DNA of 64,000 nt from Microcoleus vaginatus WJT46-NPBG5 (GTDB lineage Bacteria; Cyanobacteriota; Cyanobacteriia; Cyanobacteriales; Oscillatoriaceae). Both the position numbers and the translations under genes were made by a program. Shown here piece after piece: positions 27,806 through 36,710 of this stretch (position 1 is the first letter of the stretch; each line of letters opens with the position of its first letter). The notes below the pieces were generated by a model. That model was not told the DNA's origin. It searched no databases and was given only the letters and a program-made list of their open reading frames with translations. The stretch spans positions 558,001 through 622,000 of the forward strand of contig JAHHHM010000001.1 of assembly GCA_019359355.1 (NCBI GenBank). The letters run 5' to 3'.

Positions 27806-28558
27806 ATTGATCCTGTAATCACCTCAACCAGTCGTAACTGGTTGGTTTTTTTTCTCCCATAGCAGTGCGAGGTTTTCAACGGCTTGCAGGTGATCACGGC
27901 AAGCCGGCAGAGTTTACTGGCTATCTCCAGTCATTCTTTTTCTCTGTTTTGCTATTCTTTCCCTAGTAACATCTTCTAGAAACCCTGCTGTATATAGGAT
28001 TTATATTTACCTTTCTTTGCATAATTAAAATAAAAATCTTAATTTTTTGGAGATTGCCCTTACTCAGGCAGAATTTTTTTAAAAAAGAACACCCTGAAAC
28101 TAAAGATGTTAGCTCCGTAAGTTTACTTAAATTTTAAAGATAACTTTATAAAAGGCTTCCGCGTATTAACTGAAGCACAATATAACCACTTAGTAAACAC
28201 CTAACTTTAGCCAAACTTGTTTCCAAGAAATCGGTGTATTAACTGAAAACTAATTTGGAGTAATAGGGTTAAATAAAGAAGTCAAGGACATTTATTTTTG
28301 AGCATCGCCCCAGGGGAAGATTTGTTAGGAGAAAAGCTGGAAAAGCCTGTGCTTAAAGCTTTACCGTTTCTTTAAAATATTTTTTTTGAAACGGGGAAAC
28401 ATTTCTAAATCGGGGGCGTCTTGAGGGGAAAGGGCAAAATAAAACGCTCTTTTCTAAGAAGTAACTAAGAACGAGCGAGCATCTTAGGGTATTAGCATCT
28501 AAGGCTGGTCTAGCCAATATCAAATCCTAATAGAAGAGTCAATCAAGGGAGATTCAAC
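27806..28558. other. Long AT-rich intergenic region before the RTX gene
   Basis: The 753 bases hold a terminator for the methyltransferase gene at 27825-27853 and then AT-rich sequence up to the RTX gene, which has an AAGGGAGA ribosome site. No RNA gene was recognised. Confidence 0.5.
27825..27853 (+). terminator. Rho-independent terminator after the methyltransferase gene
   Basis: CAACCAGT / ACTGGTTG stem (8 bp) with a CGTA loop and a run of eight T, 20 bases after the stop. A textbook form. Confidence 0.9.
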
Positions 28559-31552
28559 ATGGAACCGAACGATACCTTACCAGGCGACACCTTACCAGGC
28601 GACACCTTACCAGGCGACACCTTACCAGGCGACACCAATGATAGTCTCGGCGGAGCCACCCCCACCGAGCCAACACCCACCGACGATAGTCTCATGAGCA
28701 CCACCGGCGAACCAACAACCACCACCGAGCCGGTTGACGAGACAGCCGTTATGACCTTAGACGGCAGCACCGGCACCGACACAACAGAAGGTAGCACCGG
28801 CACCACCACCTTAGAGGGCGGCACAGTCGACGATAGCAACATTGCTACCACCGGCACCGGCACCCCCACCTTAGAGGGCGGCAGCACCGGCAGCGAGGGG
28901 GGCGAAGACATAATAGACGGCGGTACGCCTGAGAGCACAGGCATTGGTGGTGATACCCAAAACGATGGCACCGGGGGTGAACCCACCACTCCAACAAGCA
29001 CCAGCTCCCCATTTGAAACTGGAACGTTCCTAGTTGGAGAAACCGGCGAAGTCAGCTTCGACTTTAAGTGGGACGGCGGCAGCTATGAAGGCGAAGTCGG
29101 TATCTTTAACCTGGAAGGAATGGAAGCGTATGAACCAGGCTCTGAAGAGTTTATCAAAGAAGCGGCTAATCGGGCGAAGAGCAACTCTGCTGAAATGGGT
29201 CATGTCGTTATTTCCGACGCATCAGAAGGAGCTGAGTCTGAAGGAGTCTTGCCTTGGGAAGAAAACTACAACGAAGGAGAATACGCAGGCCCTAAAACCT
29301 TTGAAATGACACCTGGCAGTACATTTGGTGTCTTCCTAGTGCCCAATGGCACAGTGCAAGAAGTCTATGACGATCCAACCGTTGTCGACAACAGGCCCTT
29401 ATTCTCAATGACCACAGCCAACCCTGATGATGCCTTCCAGGTTGGCCAGCTTGCGGATGTCACCGGCGCAGGCAGTGTCTTTGTCATGGAAGACGTGTAT
29501 GTTGGTAACGAAAACTCCGATAAAGACTACAACGACCTCATCTTCAAAGTCACTGGTGCTGTTGGAGAAGCAGCCTCCATTGATGAATATATTGACCCTG
29601 ATAAAGATTGGCGCGAAGAGGAAGTCGGTCAAACTTTCATCGAAGACCTCAAAGCCGAAGAACCTGTAGAGGGCGGCGAAGGCGAAGAACCTGTCGGTGG
29701 CGAAGGCGAAGAACCTACCGGCGGTGAAGGCGAAGAACCTGTCGGCGGTGGCAGTGGCGGTGGGATTCCTCGTCCAACCTTCCCAACTGGCGGTGGTGCA
29801 ACCGGCGGTGAATTCCCAGGCGGTGGCGCAACCGGCGGTGAATTCCCAGGCGGTGGTGCAACCGGCGGTGAGTTCCCAGGCGGCGGCAACGGCGGCGGTG
29901 GCGAAGGCGATGAGACCATCGGCGGTGGCGAAGACGATGAGACCATCGAAGGCGGAGCCGGCAATGACACCCTAAATTGTGGTGGTGGCGACGACACGGC
30001 TACCGGCGGCGGTGGCGACGACGTGATCGACGGTGAGGAAGGTGACGACGATCTCGACGGTGAAGCCGGCAACGATACAGTCATCGGTGGCGTTGGCAAC
30101 GATCTCGCTTCCGGCGGTGACGGCGACGATGCAGTAGAAGGCGGCGAAGGTGACGACGATCTCGACGGTGGAGTCGGCAATGACACCTGTGAAGGTGGAG
30201 CTGGCAGTGACACTATCGTGGGTGCCGAAGGCGACGACGCTGTTGATGCTGGCGAAGGCGACGACGCTGTTGATGCTGGCGAAGGCGACGACGCTGTTGA
30301 TGCTGGCGAAGGCGACGACGCTGTTGATGCTGGCGAAGGCGACGACGCTGTTGATGCTGGCGAAGGCGATGACGCTGTTGATGCTGGCGAAGGCGATGAC
30401 GTTGTTGATGGCGCTGAAGGCGATGACGTTGTTGATGGCGCTGAAGGCGATGACGTTGTTGATGGTGGCATCGGTAACGACTCACTTGAATGTGGCACCG
30501 GCGATGACATCGGCACAGGTGGAGAAGGCGATGACGTTGTTGAAGGTGGCGACGGCGACGATAACGCCAGTGGAGATGAAGGCGACGACGTAATCGAGGG
30601 TGAAGGCGGCTATGACACCTGCCTAGGCGGAGAAGGCTCTGACACGATCGTCACTGGCGACGGCAACGATGTCGGCACTGGCGATGAGGGTGAAGACGTA
30701 ATCGACGCTGGCACCGGCGATGACATCGTTGAAGGTGGAGGCGACAATGACACAGTCCTCGGTGGCGAAGGCCACGACACCACTATGGGTGATGAGGGTA
30801 ACGACAGCGTTACGGGTGATGCCGGTTTAGATACCTGCCTCGGCGGTGGCGGTAGTGACACTATCACTGGTGGCGATGGTGGCGACGCTGGCTACGGAAA
30901 CGAGGGCGACGATGCTATCGATGGTGGCACAGGTAACGACTCCATCTATGGCGGTCTAGACAACGACACTGTCATGGCTGGCGAAGGCGAAGACTTGAGT
31001 TCTGGCGACTCGGGTAATGACATGATTGACGGTTACATGGGTTCTGACACTGCCCTGGGCGGTGAAGGCGTTGACTCAATCGGTGGCGGCGACGGTCATG
31101 ACGTCATCAATGGCAACACCGAAGACGACGCTATCAACGGCAACACCGGCAACGACAGTCTGTATGGTGGCCAAGGTAACGACATTATCCGGGGCGGTCA
31201 AGATGCTGACTGGATCACTGGTGACATTGGTGATGACGTAGTCTACGGTGACATGGGTAATGACATCCTCATCGGTGGCGCTGGCGCAGACGTGCTGATC
31301 GGTGGTGAAGGTAACGATGTCTTCACACTCGAGTCCGATATGGGTGCTGACACGGTCGTTGACTTCGTCATAGGTCAAGATACCTTCAGCTTGTCTGCCG
31401 GTTTAACCTTCGAGGGGTTAACGATTGTTCAAGGCAGCGACGCGCAAGCTAACGACACCTTGATCAAGATTGCCGGCAGTGATGAACTGGTAGCTACCCT
31501 CACAGGTGTGCAAGCCAGCTCAATCACCAGCGCTGATTTCACTCTGATCTAA
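28559..31552 (+). CDS. Large secreted RTX-repeat calcium-binding protein with DUF4114-like domain
   Basis: The 997-aa acidic protein begins with four TLPGD repeats and has no signal peptide. A Thr/Gly-rich linker leads to a DUF4114-like domain (about residues 154-332, GTFLVGETGEVSFDFKWDGG to DKDYNDLIFKVTG). A Gly/Glu-rich spacer (PGGGATGGEF repeats) follows, then hemolysin-type nonapeptides (GGxGxDxxx) from about residue 460 to 920, including GGAGNDTLNCGGGDD. The C-terminus (about 920-997) has the ADVLIGGEGNDVFTLES and later non-repeat tail typical of type I secretion substrates. It probably binds Ca2+ and is exported to the cell surface or sheath. It is monocistronic and ends before a strong terminator. 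No ABC exporter or MFP gene is in the window. Confidence 0.9.
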   Translation: MEPNDTLPGDTLPGDTLPGDTLPGDTNDSLGGATPTEPTPTDDSLMSTTGEPTTTTEPVDETAVMTLDGSTGTDTTEGSTGTTTLEGGTVDDSNIATTGTGTPTLEGGSTGSEGGEDIIDGGTPESTGIGGDTQNDGTGGEPTTPTSTSSPFETGTFLVGETGEVSFDFKWDGGSYEGEVGIFNLEGMEAYEPGSEEFIKEAANRAKSNSAEMGHVVISDASEGAESEGVLPWEENYNEGEYAGPKTFEMTPGSTFGVFLVPNGTVQEVYDDPTVVDNRPLFSMTTANPDDAFQVGQLADVTGAGSVFVMEDVYVGNENSDKDYNDLIFKVTGAVGEAASIDEYIDPDKDWREEEVGQTFIEDLKAEEPVEGGEGEEPVGGEGEEPTGGEGEEPVGGGSGGGIPRPTFPTGGGATGGEFPGGGATGGEFPGGGATGGEFPGGGNGGGGEGDETIGGGEDDETIEGGAGNDTLNCGGGDDTATGGGGDDVIDGEEGDDDLDGEAGNDTVIGGVGNDLASGGDGDDAVEGGEGDDDLDGGVGNDTCEGGAGSDTIVGAEGDDAVDAGEGDDAVDAGEGDDAVDAGEGDDAVDAGEGDDAVDAGEGDDAVDAGEGDDVVDGAEGDDVVDGAEGDDVVDGGIGNDSLECGTGDDIGTGGEGDDVVEGGDGDDNASGDEGDDVIEGEGGYDTCLGGEGSDTIVTGDGNDVGTGDEGEDVIDAGTGDDIVEGGGDNDTVLGGEGHDTTMGDEGNDSVTGDAGLDTCLGGGGSDTITGGDGGDAGYGNEGDDAIDGGTGNDSIYGGLDNDTVMAGEGEDLSSGDSGNDMIDGYMGSDTALGGEGVDSIGGGDGHDVINGNTEDDAINGNTGNDSLYGGQGNDIIRGGQDADWITGDIGDDVVYGDMGNDILIGGAGADVLIGGEGNDVFTLESDMGADTVVDFVIGQDTFSLSAGLTFEGLTIVQGSDAQANDTLIKIAGSDELVATLTGVQASSITSADFTLI
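28571..28630 (+). repeat. Four 15-base tandem repeats at the RTX N-terminus
   Basis: Units of ACCTTACCAGGCGAC repeat four times with almost no difference and code TLPGD. Confidence 0.95.
30227..30469 (+). repeat. Nine 27-base tandem repeats in the RTX domain
   Basis: Nine units of 27 bases code EGDDAVDAG (first six) or EGDDVVDGA/G (last three). The first five are nearly identical in bases, so they arose by recent duplication. Other RTX repeats around them differ in sequence. This is coding and not a CRISPR array: there are no variable spacers. Confidence 0.95.
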
Positions 31553-31560
31553 AACAGCCA

Positions 31561-31594
31561 ACTTGGGGGCGGCTTACTTTCTTCGCCCCCAGTT
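31561..31594 (+). terminator. Terminator after the RTX gene
   Basis: GGGGGCG (31565-31571) pairs with CGCCCCC (31584-31590) across a 12-base loop, just beyond the RTX stop. Confidence 0.75.
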
Positions 31595-31716
31595 CTTGCT
31601 CACAACATCTCGACTCAACCTGTAAAACTCAAGTGTGGATACAAAATTTTGACCCGCAAAAAAGCATTTACAGGTTGAAACATTCCTAAATAGGATGAAC
31701 TCCAAATCCTTAAACA

Positions 31717-31747
31717 CCCCAAACGATTAGTAATCGGTTGGGGTATT
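31717..31747 (+). terminator. Second terminator-like hairpin
   Basis: CCCCAAACGATTA / TAATCGGTTGGGG form a long stem with one mismatch, followed by TATTTTC. The region between it and the first terminator has no coding signal. Confidence 0.65.
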
Positions 31748-32190
31748 TTCTTTTTAGCTTTTAAATCAATAATCTTTCAGTTCGTTTCAATTGGCTTAAG
31801 CTGTAAATCACGAAACTTTAATTTCCGGCGGCGGGCTAATAGCCTTACTACCTAAAGACCTGGACATCGATTTTTAGCCTAATAGCTGAAGTCTTCTTTA
31901 CAAGAATGATAATAGCTAATTGAGTTTTTGAAACGATTGAGAATGTTTGCCTAGGCAGAATTAGCCTTAGCAAAAAGGGTTTAATTCACAAATTTGTTAT
32001 AAGTTTTTTGAGGATGCTTAAATTTAAATAAAATTGCTATAAAAATTGAATAAATTTTAACTAGATATCCTTCGCATAAATCTGCTAGTTCTGGCAACGT
32101 TGATAACGTTTTAAATGGAATAAACTTACTGTTTCTATCCCTAACTTTTCTAATTATTGATGATCATAATTTTTAGTGAATATGCTCAAT

Positions 32191-32862
32191 TTAAGCGCTC
32201 TCTTCAATACACTCGTGTACATCGTTGGCGGGGCTATTGACTAAGGTGCTGACTGGATAAGTTTTCATAGCTGCTTCTGGATAGGGTCCCAGTAAGGGCA
32301 AAAGTTCTTCTGGATTCTTATTTTGAGGGTCAAGCCATTGAGTATAGGCTTCAGGCTGCAAAATCACCGGCATTCGATCATGCACCGGCTGCAAAACTTC
32401 GTTAGCAGCAGTTGTCAGAAGGGTGCAGGATATGATCGTTTCTCCTTCAGGGGGTTGCCATGAGTCCCACAAGCCGGCAAAAGCAAACGGTGAACCGTCC
32501 TTCATCTGGAAATAGTAAGGCTGTTTTTGCTTACCGACTTTTTGCCATTCATAAAATCCATCAGCAATCACTAAGCAGCGTTTACGCTTAAAGGCAGTGC
32601 GAAAGGCCGGCTTTTCTGTTACGGTTTCGGCCCTGGCATTAATTAAACGCGCCCCAATTTTAATATCTTTCGCCCAACTCGGAATCAAACCCCAGCGCAT
32701 CCACTGAAACTGCCGGTGAGTTTGTCCATCCGCTAGAGACACTGTTGCGACTTGTTGGGTGGGTGCGATATTGTAGCGCACCGGCACCTGCGGTACGTCT
32801 TTAACCGCAAAGTATTCCGCTATTTTCTCGGCTTGCACGCTCAAGCTGTATCGTCCACACAT
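32191..32862 (-). CDS. yedK: YedK/HMCES-family abasic-site protein (SOS response-associated peptidase)
   Basis: The 223-aa protein begins MCGRYSLSV, with the active-site Cys2 exposed after Met removal. It has the family segments YNIAPTQQVATV, RWGLIPSWAKD, INARAETVTEKPAF, the RCLVIADGFYEW block with its Glu and the late HDRMPVIL His motif. These proteins form a stable crosslink with abasic DNA and protect replication. The family is well known; the protein is full length. It is alone on the minus strand, near an HNH nuclease and an unknown 598-aa gene. Confidence 0.96.
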   Translation of the reverse strand: MCGRYSLSVQAEKIAEYFAVKDVPQVPVRYNIAPTQQVATVSLADGQTHRQFQWMRWGLIPSWAKDIKIGARLINARAETVTEKPAFRTAFKRKRCLVIADGFYEWQKVGKQKQPYYFQMKDGSPFAFAGLWDSWQPPEGETIISCTLLTTAANEVLQPVHDRMPVILQPEAYTQWLDPQNKNPEELLPLLGPYPEAAMKTYPVSTLVNSPANDVHECIEESA

Positions 32863-33020
32863 CGTTAAGGTCGGTGAAGTAAGAGTGCTAGCTTTAGTAT
32901 GACGAGTTTATCGAGAAAATTTGCTTCAACGCAGATGTTATTTTAGCTAATAGGCAGCCAGCGTTTGTTAAAAAACCACATCCAAGCCCTACAGAAATAC
33001 GCTGAACTGCGGTTGCGCGA

Positions 33021-34817
33021 GTGAAACAGGTTGATATGCCTGAAAGTATTGGTGATACACAATTTATGAATATTAGCTTAGAGCGTAAAAACTTCTACTG
33101 CCCAATTGCGAAGTGGAGTGGACGGTTGATTTTGCCATCTCTGGCACAAAGGCAAAGTGATGGCGGAGTTTATATGGAAGTTCAGAATACTCCAGATTCT
33201 TACGCCCAGCTTAAAGGTAAAAAAGTTTGGGTGACTTGGCATTCCACCTCTTGTCACCGCAAGTGGCTGCATCGCGCTGTCACTGACATCCATTTTGATG
33301 AAATTACTCGTAAGAGTATGAAGGAAAATCATTTTATCCACCCAATTCGGCTGGATGGATGGTCAAAAGTTAGTCCTCTGGAGTCCTTAGCCGGTGGCAG
33401 TTCGATTGATGATGTGCAAGTAGAATTGGATGTTGTCAGCGTAGACAAAGAGGGGAATTCCTGGGTTCTGGCGATTGGAGACGAACCGTATCAAATTGCC
33501 GGCATTGAGAAAGCACTAATCCGATTTATCGCGCCGGCAGGAGAAAAGCGCTATCGTGTTCGGCATTATAACCCCAGCAGTCGCACTTTTGATGGCCATG
33601 AAGAAGTAGTTGCCCTCCCCGATGCCGGCACAGTTTTACCGGGAACCCGCATTGAGCAGACTTCTATCAAAAATATTGAAAAGTCACCCCTGAATGCTTC
33701 TGGCTGGTATATTTATGGCTCGCAGGATGCCTCTGGTTCTTTCACGGTAAAAGCATTGGAACCGGCAGAAGTCTTCAAACTTTTGCCAACGCGGATGTTA
33801 ATCGGAAGGGACGAAAGCCGCGATTATGTTACAGACTCGAAATGGGATAACATCCCATTGCACTGGGTTGGAAGAACGCTTTTGGATAATAACGGGGGAA
33901 TGGTTCCCCCTAACCAACGAACATCGGCACTGATCGCAAAGCGCACGAAAGAACTTTGGTATGCCGGTGATGTGGCGCTTGTGGTTCACACTTACGGCTG
34001 GCGGGGAGGCAAAAGGGGAGATAAGGTGCCGTTGGGAATCGTTCCGGGACACTTTGCTTTTGGTTTTGCCAAAGTTGTGAGGGATGAGTTTACCGGCGAG
34101 TTGCGTTTTGATCTGGTATACCGGCAAGTTTATGCACACAACCGCGAGGGTGTGATTGCCGGTGCAATGCGCTGGCACCTATATATGGGCAGTCTGAAGC
34201 ACGGATGGATGTATACGCTGCCAATTTCTGATGTACTCGTGCGACTTCCAGAACTCACGGTTCCCTACCGGCTAGGCAATCATACGTTTAATCCTCTGAT
34301 GGTCATCATACAAGAACTAGCGCTGATGACCGCCAAATACCGTGCCGGCGGGGGAAATGGCGCATCTCTCGTCACGCCGGCAGCTTCTTGTGTCAAGGAT
34401 TCCAGTCAGGCTTTATTTGCTGCCGGCAGGCGGTTGCAGAATGAAGTTCTTAACGATTCTGTGGTAAAAACCTGGCTTGATAGTAACCCCAACAGTTATG
34501 AAGCAAAGCGTTTTCGCCGGCTGGAGTCACTGCTTAATGATGTTGAAAGTACCGTACTCATCCCATTGGGAATTGTTCCAAAAAGTTGGCGCGGGGATAA
34601 CGAATATGTGGCAGCGCACCTGAAAGATGGTGCGATCACGCCTACCAGCATCCTCGAAGCACTCAAGGCTTGGAAAACAATGGTGCCTCGCCGGACTGAA
34701 ATAGAACTGCTCAAGGTTTTACTTGAGCATGGTGCCACAATGGTGGACTGTCAGGGAGCAATGCTGGGCGGTGAAGTTCCAGGAATTGTTCCTCTCGCGC
34801 CTACTGTTATTTTTTAA
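33021..34817 (+). CDS. Uncharacterised 598-aa protein
   Basis: No known catalytic motif is visible. The first 120 residues are soluble with a KVWVTWHSTSCHRKWLHRAV segment. The middle has DEPYQIAGIEKALIRFI, YRVRHYNPSSRTFDGHEE and a GWYIYGSQDASGSFTVKALE block. The second half contains VGRTLLDNNGG, AGDVALVVHTYGWRGGKRGD, GIVPGHFAFGFAKVVRDEFT and YRQVYAHNREGVIAGAMRWH. The C-terminus is helical with VPKSWRGDNEYVAAHLKDG and RRTEIELLKVLLEHGATM. I recall this layout in cyanobacterial proteins annotated as CAAX/Abi-like, but the usual CPBP membrane core (EExxxR) is absent here and no helix bundle is obvious. It begins at GTG 33021; ATG 33036 or 33066 are options. Function unknown. Confidence 0.7.
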   Translation: MKQVDMPESIGDTQFMNISLERKNFYCPIAKWSGRLILPSLAQRQSDGGVYMEVQNTPDSYAQLKGKKVWVTWHSTSCHRKWLHRAVTDIHFDEITRKSMKENHFIHPIRLDGWSKVSPLESLAGGSSIDDVQVELDVVSVDKEGNSWVLAIGDEPYQIAGIEKALIRFIAPAGEKRYRVRHYNPSSRTFDGHEEVVALPDAGTVLPGTRIEQTSIKNIEKSPLNASGWYIYGSQDASGSFTVKALEPAEVFKLLPTRMLIGRDESRDYVTDSKWDNIPLHWVGRTLLDNNGGMVPPNQRTSALIAKRTKELWYAGDVALVVHTYGWRGGKRGDKVPLGIVPGHFAFGFAKVVRDEFTGELRFDLVYRQVYAHNREGVIAGAMRWHLYMGSLKHGWMYTLPISDVLVRLPELTVPYRLGNHTFNPLMVIIQELALMTAKYRAGGGNGASLVTPAASCVKDSSQALFAAGRRLQNEVLNDSVVKTWLDSNPNSYEAKRFRRLESLLNDVESTVLIPLGIVPKSWRGDNEYVAAHLKDGAITPTSILEALKAWKTMVPRRTEIELLKVLLEHGATMVDCQGAMLGGEVPGIVPLAPTVIF

Positions 34818-34822
34818 TGGGA

Positions 34823-34845
34823 ATGGGGCATGGGGCATGGGGCAT
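34823..34845 (+). repeat. ATGGGGC heptamer tandem repeat
   Basis: Three direct ATGGGGC units follow the 598-aa gene stop by a few bases. It is a short tandem repeat of the cyanobacterial STRR type. Confidence 0.8.
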
Positions 34846-34965
34846 TGGAATGATTTAATTCTTCAATTTCTTTGCCTCAGCTACTTAATAATGATGCAGA
34901 TATACCTTTCTCTGCCCCCAATCTTGTCGCAGTTGTTGCAACAGTTCGGGGTTATACAGGGAGAT

Positions 34966-35697
34966 TCAGCCGATGATATCGGTCTGATGACTTTTGATCA
35001 GCGTTTCTAGTTCGCTTATTGTTAGCCAAGGTCTCTTTGCATGAATCATCCGATGGCAATTTGAACAAACAATAGCCAAGTCTTTAATAAATGTCTTCTC
35101 TCCAGGTTCTAGAATATGAAGCGGCTTTTTGTGATGGCATTCGATAAAACCTTTACCACGCTCGCCGTAAGTTTGCTCAAAGTCAAAGCCGCACGCTTCA
35201 CAAAATAAGCGTCCGTGTTCTTTCAAGAATTTATCTTTGCATTTCTTTACTATCTGTTGACTTCGTTCTCTTCGCTTGTGAATTTTTGTTAGAACAGAAC
35301 CCTCTTCAACTCCTTCATTGTCATCTTCCGCTGCTAGTTCTTGTAGTTCTATATCTGATTGGACAAACGTCCGAATTACTTCTGCTTCCTGACGACATCT
35401 TTCAGGATTCTTAGAAAATTCTGTCCAGATCGTTTCTTCAGTTTTCCCACGTCTTTGAAGCCCGGAACCTTGATATTGAGGATCGAGGCTCAAGAAGTTG
35501 CAGAGCTTCATGTATACACCATTTGCATTCCGGTAGCGCTCGTCACGGTATGAAGAAGTATGCACTCTAAGCTGATTCAATAACTCACTAAGTTTCAAAA
35601 TTTCGGGACTATTTTTGGCAGGCAGAGATGGTCTGTGTTGTAGGTAAAGATCAAGAGCTAGGATTAGTTCATCTCTTTGCCAAGGAGGGTTTCTCAT
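34966..35697 (-). CDS. HNH endonuclease with N-terminal recognition-like domain
   Basis: The 243-aa protein has an N-terminal domain (PPWQRDELILALDLYLQHRP through LNQLRVHTSSYRDERYRNANG, residues about 3-75), a charged linker and a C-terminal McrA-type HNH nuclease (about 170-235). The nuclease keeps CEACGFDFEQTYG, the catalytic HH in FIECHHKKPLH and the zinc/HNH ending CSNCHRMIHA. Four Cys form a zinc knuckle. Such proteins cut DNA, in several cases modified DNA, as host defence; that target is an inference. It sits opposite the 598-aa gene, with only 148 bases between stops, and starts at ATG. Confidence 0.85.
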   Translation of the reverse strand: MRNPPWQRDELILALDLYLQHRPSLPAKNSPEILKLSELLNQLRVHTSSYRDERYRNANGVYMKLCNFLSLDPQYQGSGLQRRGKTEETIWTEFSKNPERCRQEAEVIRTFVQSDIELQELAAEDDNEGVEEGSVLTKIHKRRERSQQIVKKCKDKFLKEHGRLFCEACGFDFEQTYGERGKGFIECHHKKPLHILEPGEKTFIKDLAIVCSNCHRMIHAKRPWLTISELETLIKSHQTDIIG

Positions 35698-35717
35698 AAA
35701 GATTTACCTCTGTTGCT

Positions 35718-35862
35718 CTACATAACTACACTAAGGTAGCTCTGCAAGCAGTGTTCACGCTGATAGTCACAGCAATAGATATCCATCGGTGTCTAACTTC
35801 CACAACTCTGAGGAAAGCGGTTGTAGTTATACTTGCTCTCCCACAGCTTGAGATCATAAACT
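35718..35862 (-). pseudogene. Possible integrase-core transposase remnant
   Basis: On the minus strand this stretch reads YDLKLWESKYNYNRFPQSCG, a stop, TPMDIYCCDYQ. The order YNxxRpHqsLG-xTPmey is the end of an rve/IS481 or IS3-type transposase, here with substitutions and a stop. It lies between the HNH and znuC genes. The evidence is a short motif only. Confidence 0.35.
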
Positions 35863-35879
35863 CACTAGACCTAGTTTGT

Positions 35880-36710
35880 TTAGTGATGGTGGTGATACCG
35901 GCTAAAGGCCGGCCCATAAGTGGCCAATAAATTTTGGGGTGCTAGAGCAATATCAGGTTTGCCAGTGCAAACAACTCTCTGATTGAGACAAATAACGCGA
36001 TCACAATGCCGGCTAATCATATCCAGATCGTGGGAGATTTGCAGCACAGTCCAATTCTGTTCGCGTTTTAGCTGGTTCAGCAAGGCGTAAAACTCGGCTT
36101 CTCCCTGCGCGTCTACGCCGGCAAACGCTTCATCAAGCACTAACAGCCGGCGTGGCATAACCAAGCAATAAGCCAGCAACACCCGTTTCATTTGGCCACC
36201 ACTTAAGGTGCCAATAGCTTGATGACGCAGCCGGTAAGCATCCACTCGATGCAAGGCAGCGGTTACTGCTGCTATTTTTTCTGGGTTGGTTTGCCAAAAC
36301 CACTTGAATTTTGGATTTTGATGGTTTAACCCAGCCACCCATCCCAACCCCACCAATTCCCAGACAGTAATCGGAAATGAGCGATCAAAGAGAAAGTTTT
36401 GCGGCACATAGCCGAGTTGATGACACAGGTTTCCCAGCCGTTCCATAGGCCGGCCCAATATTTGGATCTGGCCGGCTGTGCGCGGAATTAAACCTAAAAC
36501 TGCTTGTACCAGGGTACTTTTACCGGCACCATTGGGTCCAACAATCGCTGTATCGGTTCCAGGTAGCAACTCAAATGAGACATCCTGAATCGCCGGATAG
36601 TTGCCTTGATATACCGTCAGATTTTGTACCTTCAGGATCGGGATCTGGGGATTGGGAGAAGGTAATGGGCCACCGTTTGGTGGATCGAGGTTGCTCACGT
36701 CTATTGACAA
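35880..36710 (-). CDS. znuC: Zinc/manganese ABC transporter ATPase
   Basis: The 276-aa ATPase has Walker A GPNGAGKST (about residues 58-66), the Q-loop YVPQNFLFD, the signature LSGGQMKRVLLAY and Walker B LLVLDEAFAGVD, with the switch His in LQISHDLDM. It belongs to the metal-chelate ABC family. It overlaps znuA by 10 bases, so is coupled to it. Its C-terminus ends SRYHHHH, four consecutive natural His, a possible metal-sensing tail. The membrane permease is not next to it but at 44331. Confidence 0.93.
   Translation of the reverse strand: MSIDVSNLDPPNGGPLPSPNPQIPILKVQNLTVYQGNYPAIQDVSFELLPGTDTAIVGPNGAGKSTLVQAVLGLIPRTAGQIQILGRPMERLGNLCHQLGYVPQNFLFDRSFPITVWELVGLGWVAGLNHQNPKFKWFWQTNPEKIAAVTAALHRVDAYRLRHQAIGTLSGGQMKRVLLAYCLVMPRRLLVLDEAFAGVDAQGEAEFYALLNQLKREQNWTVLQISHDLDMISRHCDRVICLNQRVVCTGKPDIALAPQNLLATYGPAFSRYHHHH

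Larger units (their letters stand above)
31553..32190. other. Intergenic region after the RTX gene
   Basis: The 638 bases contain two hairpin terminators (31561-31594 and 31717-31747) and then AT-rich sequence. The second hairpin is 130 bases past the first, so a short separate transcript between them is conceivable. No gene recognised. Confidence 0.4.

Noticed and set aside
30227-30469. Regular repeats that could be read as a CRISPR array
   Set aside because: The units are contiguous in-frame codons without spacers; there are no cas genes near.
29629-30516. A 295-codon antisense frame inside the RTX gene
   Set aside because: It is Ser/Pro-only low-complexity and mirrors the Asp/Gly repeats of the true gene.
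33021-34817. Call of CPBP/CAAX protease for the 598-aa protein
   Set aside because: No EExxxR motif or helix bundle is visible, so the resemblance is to accompanying regions only.
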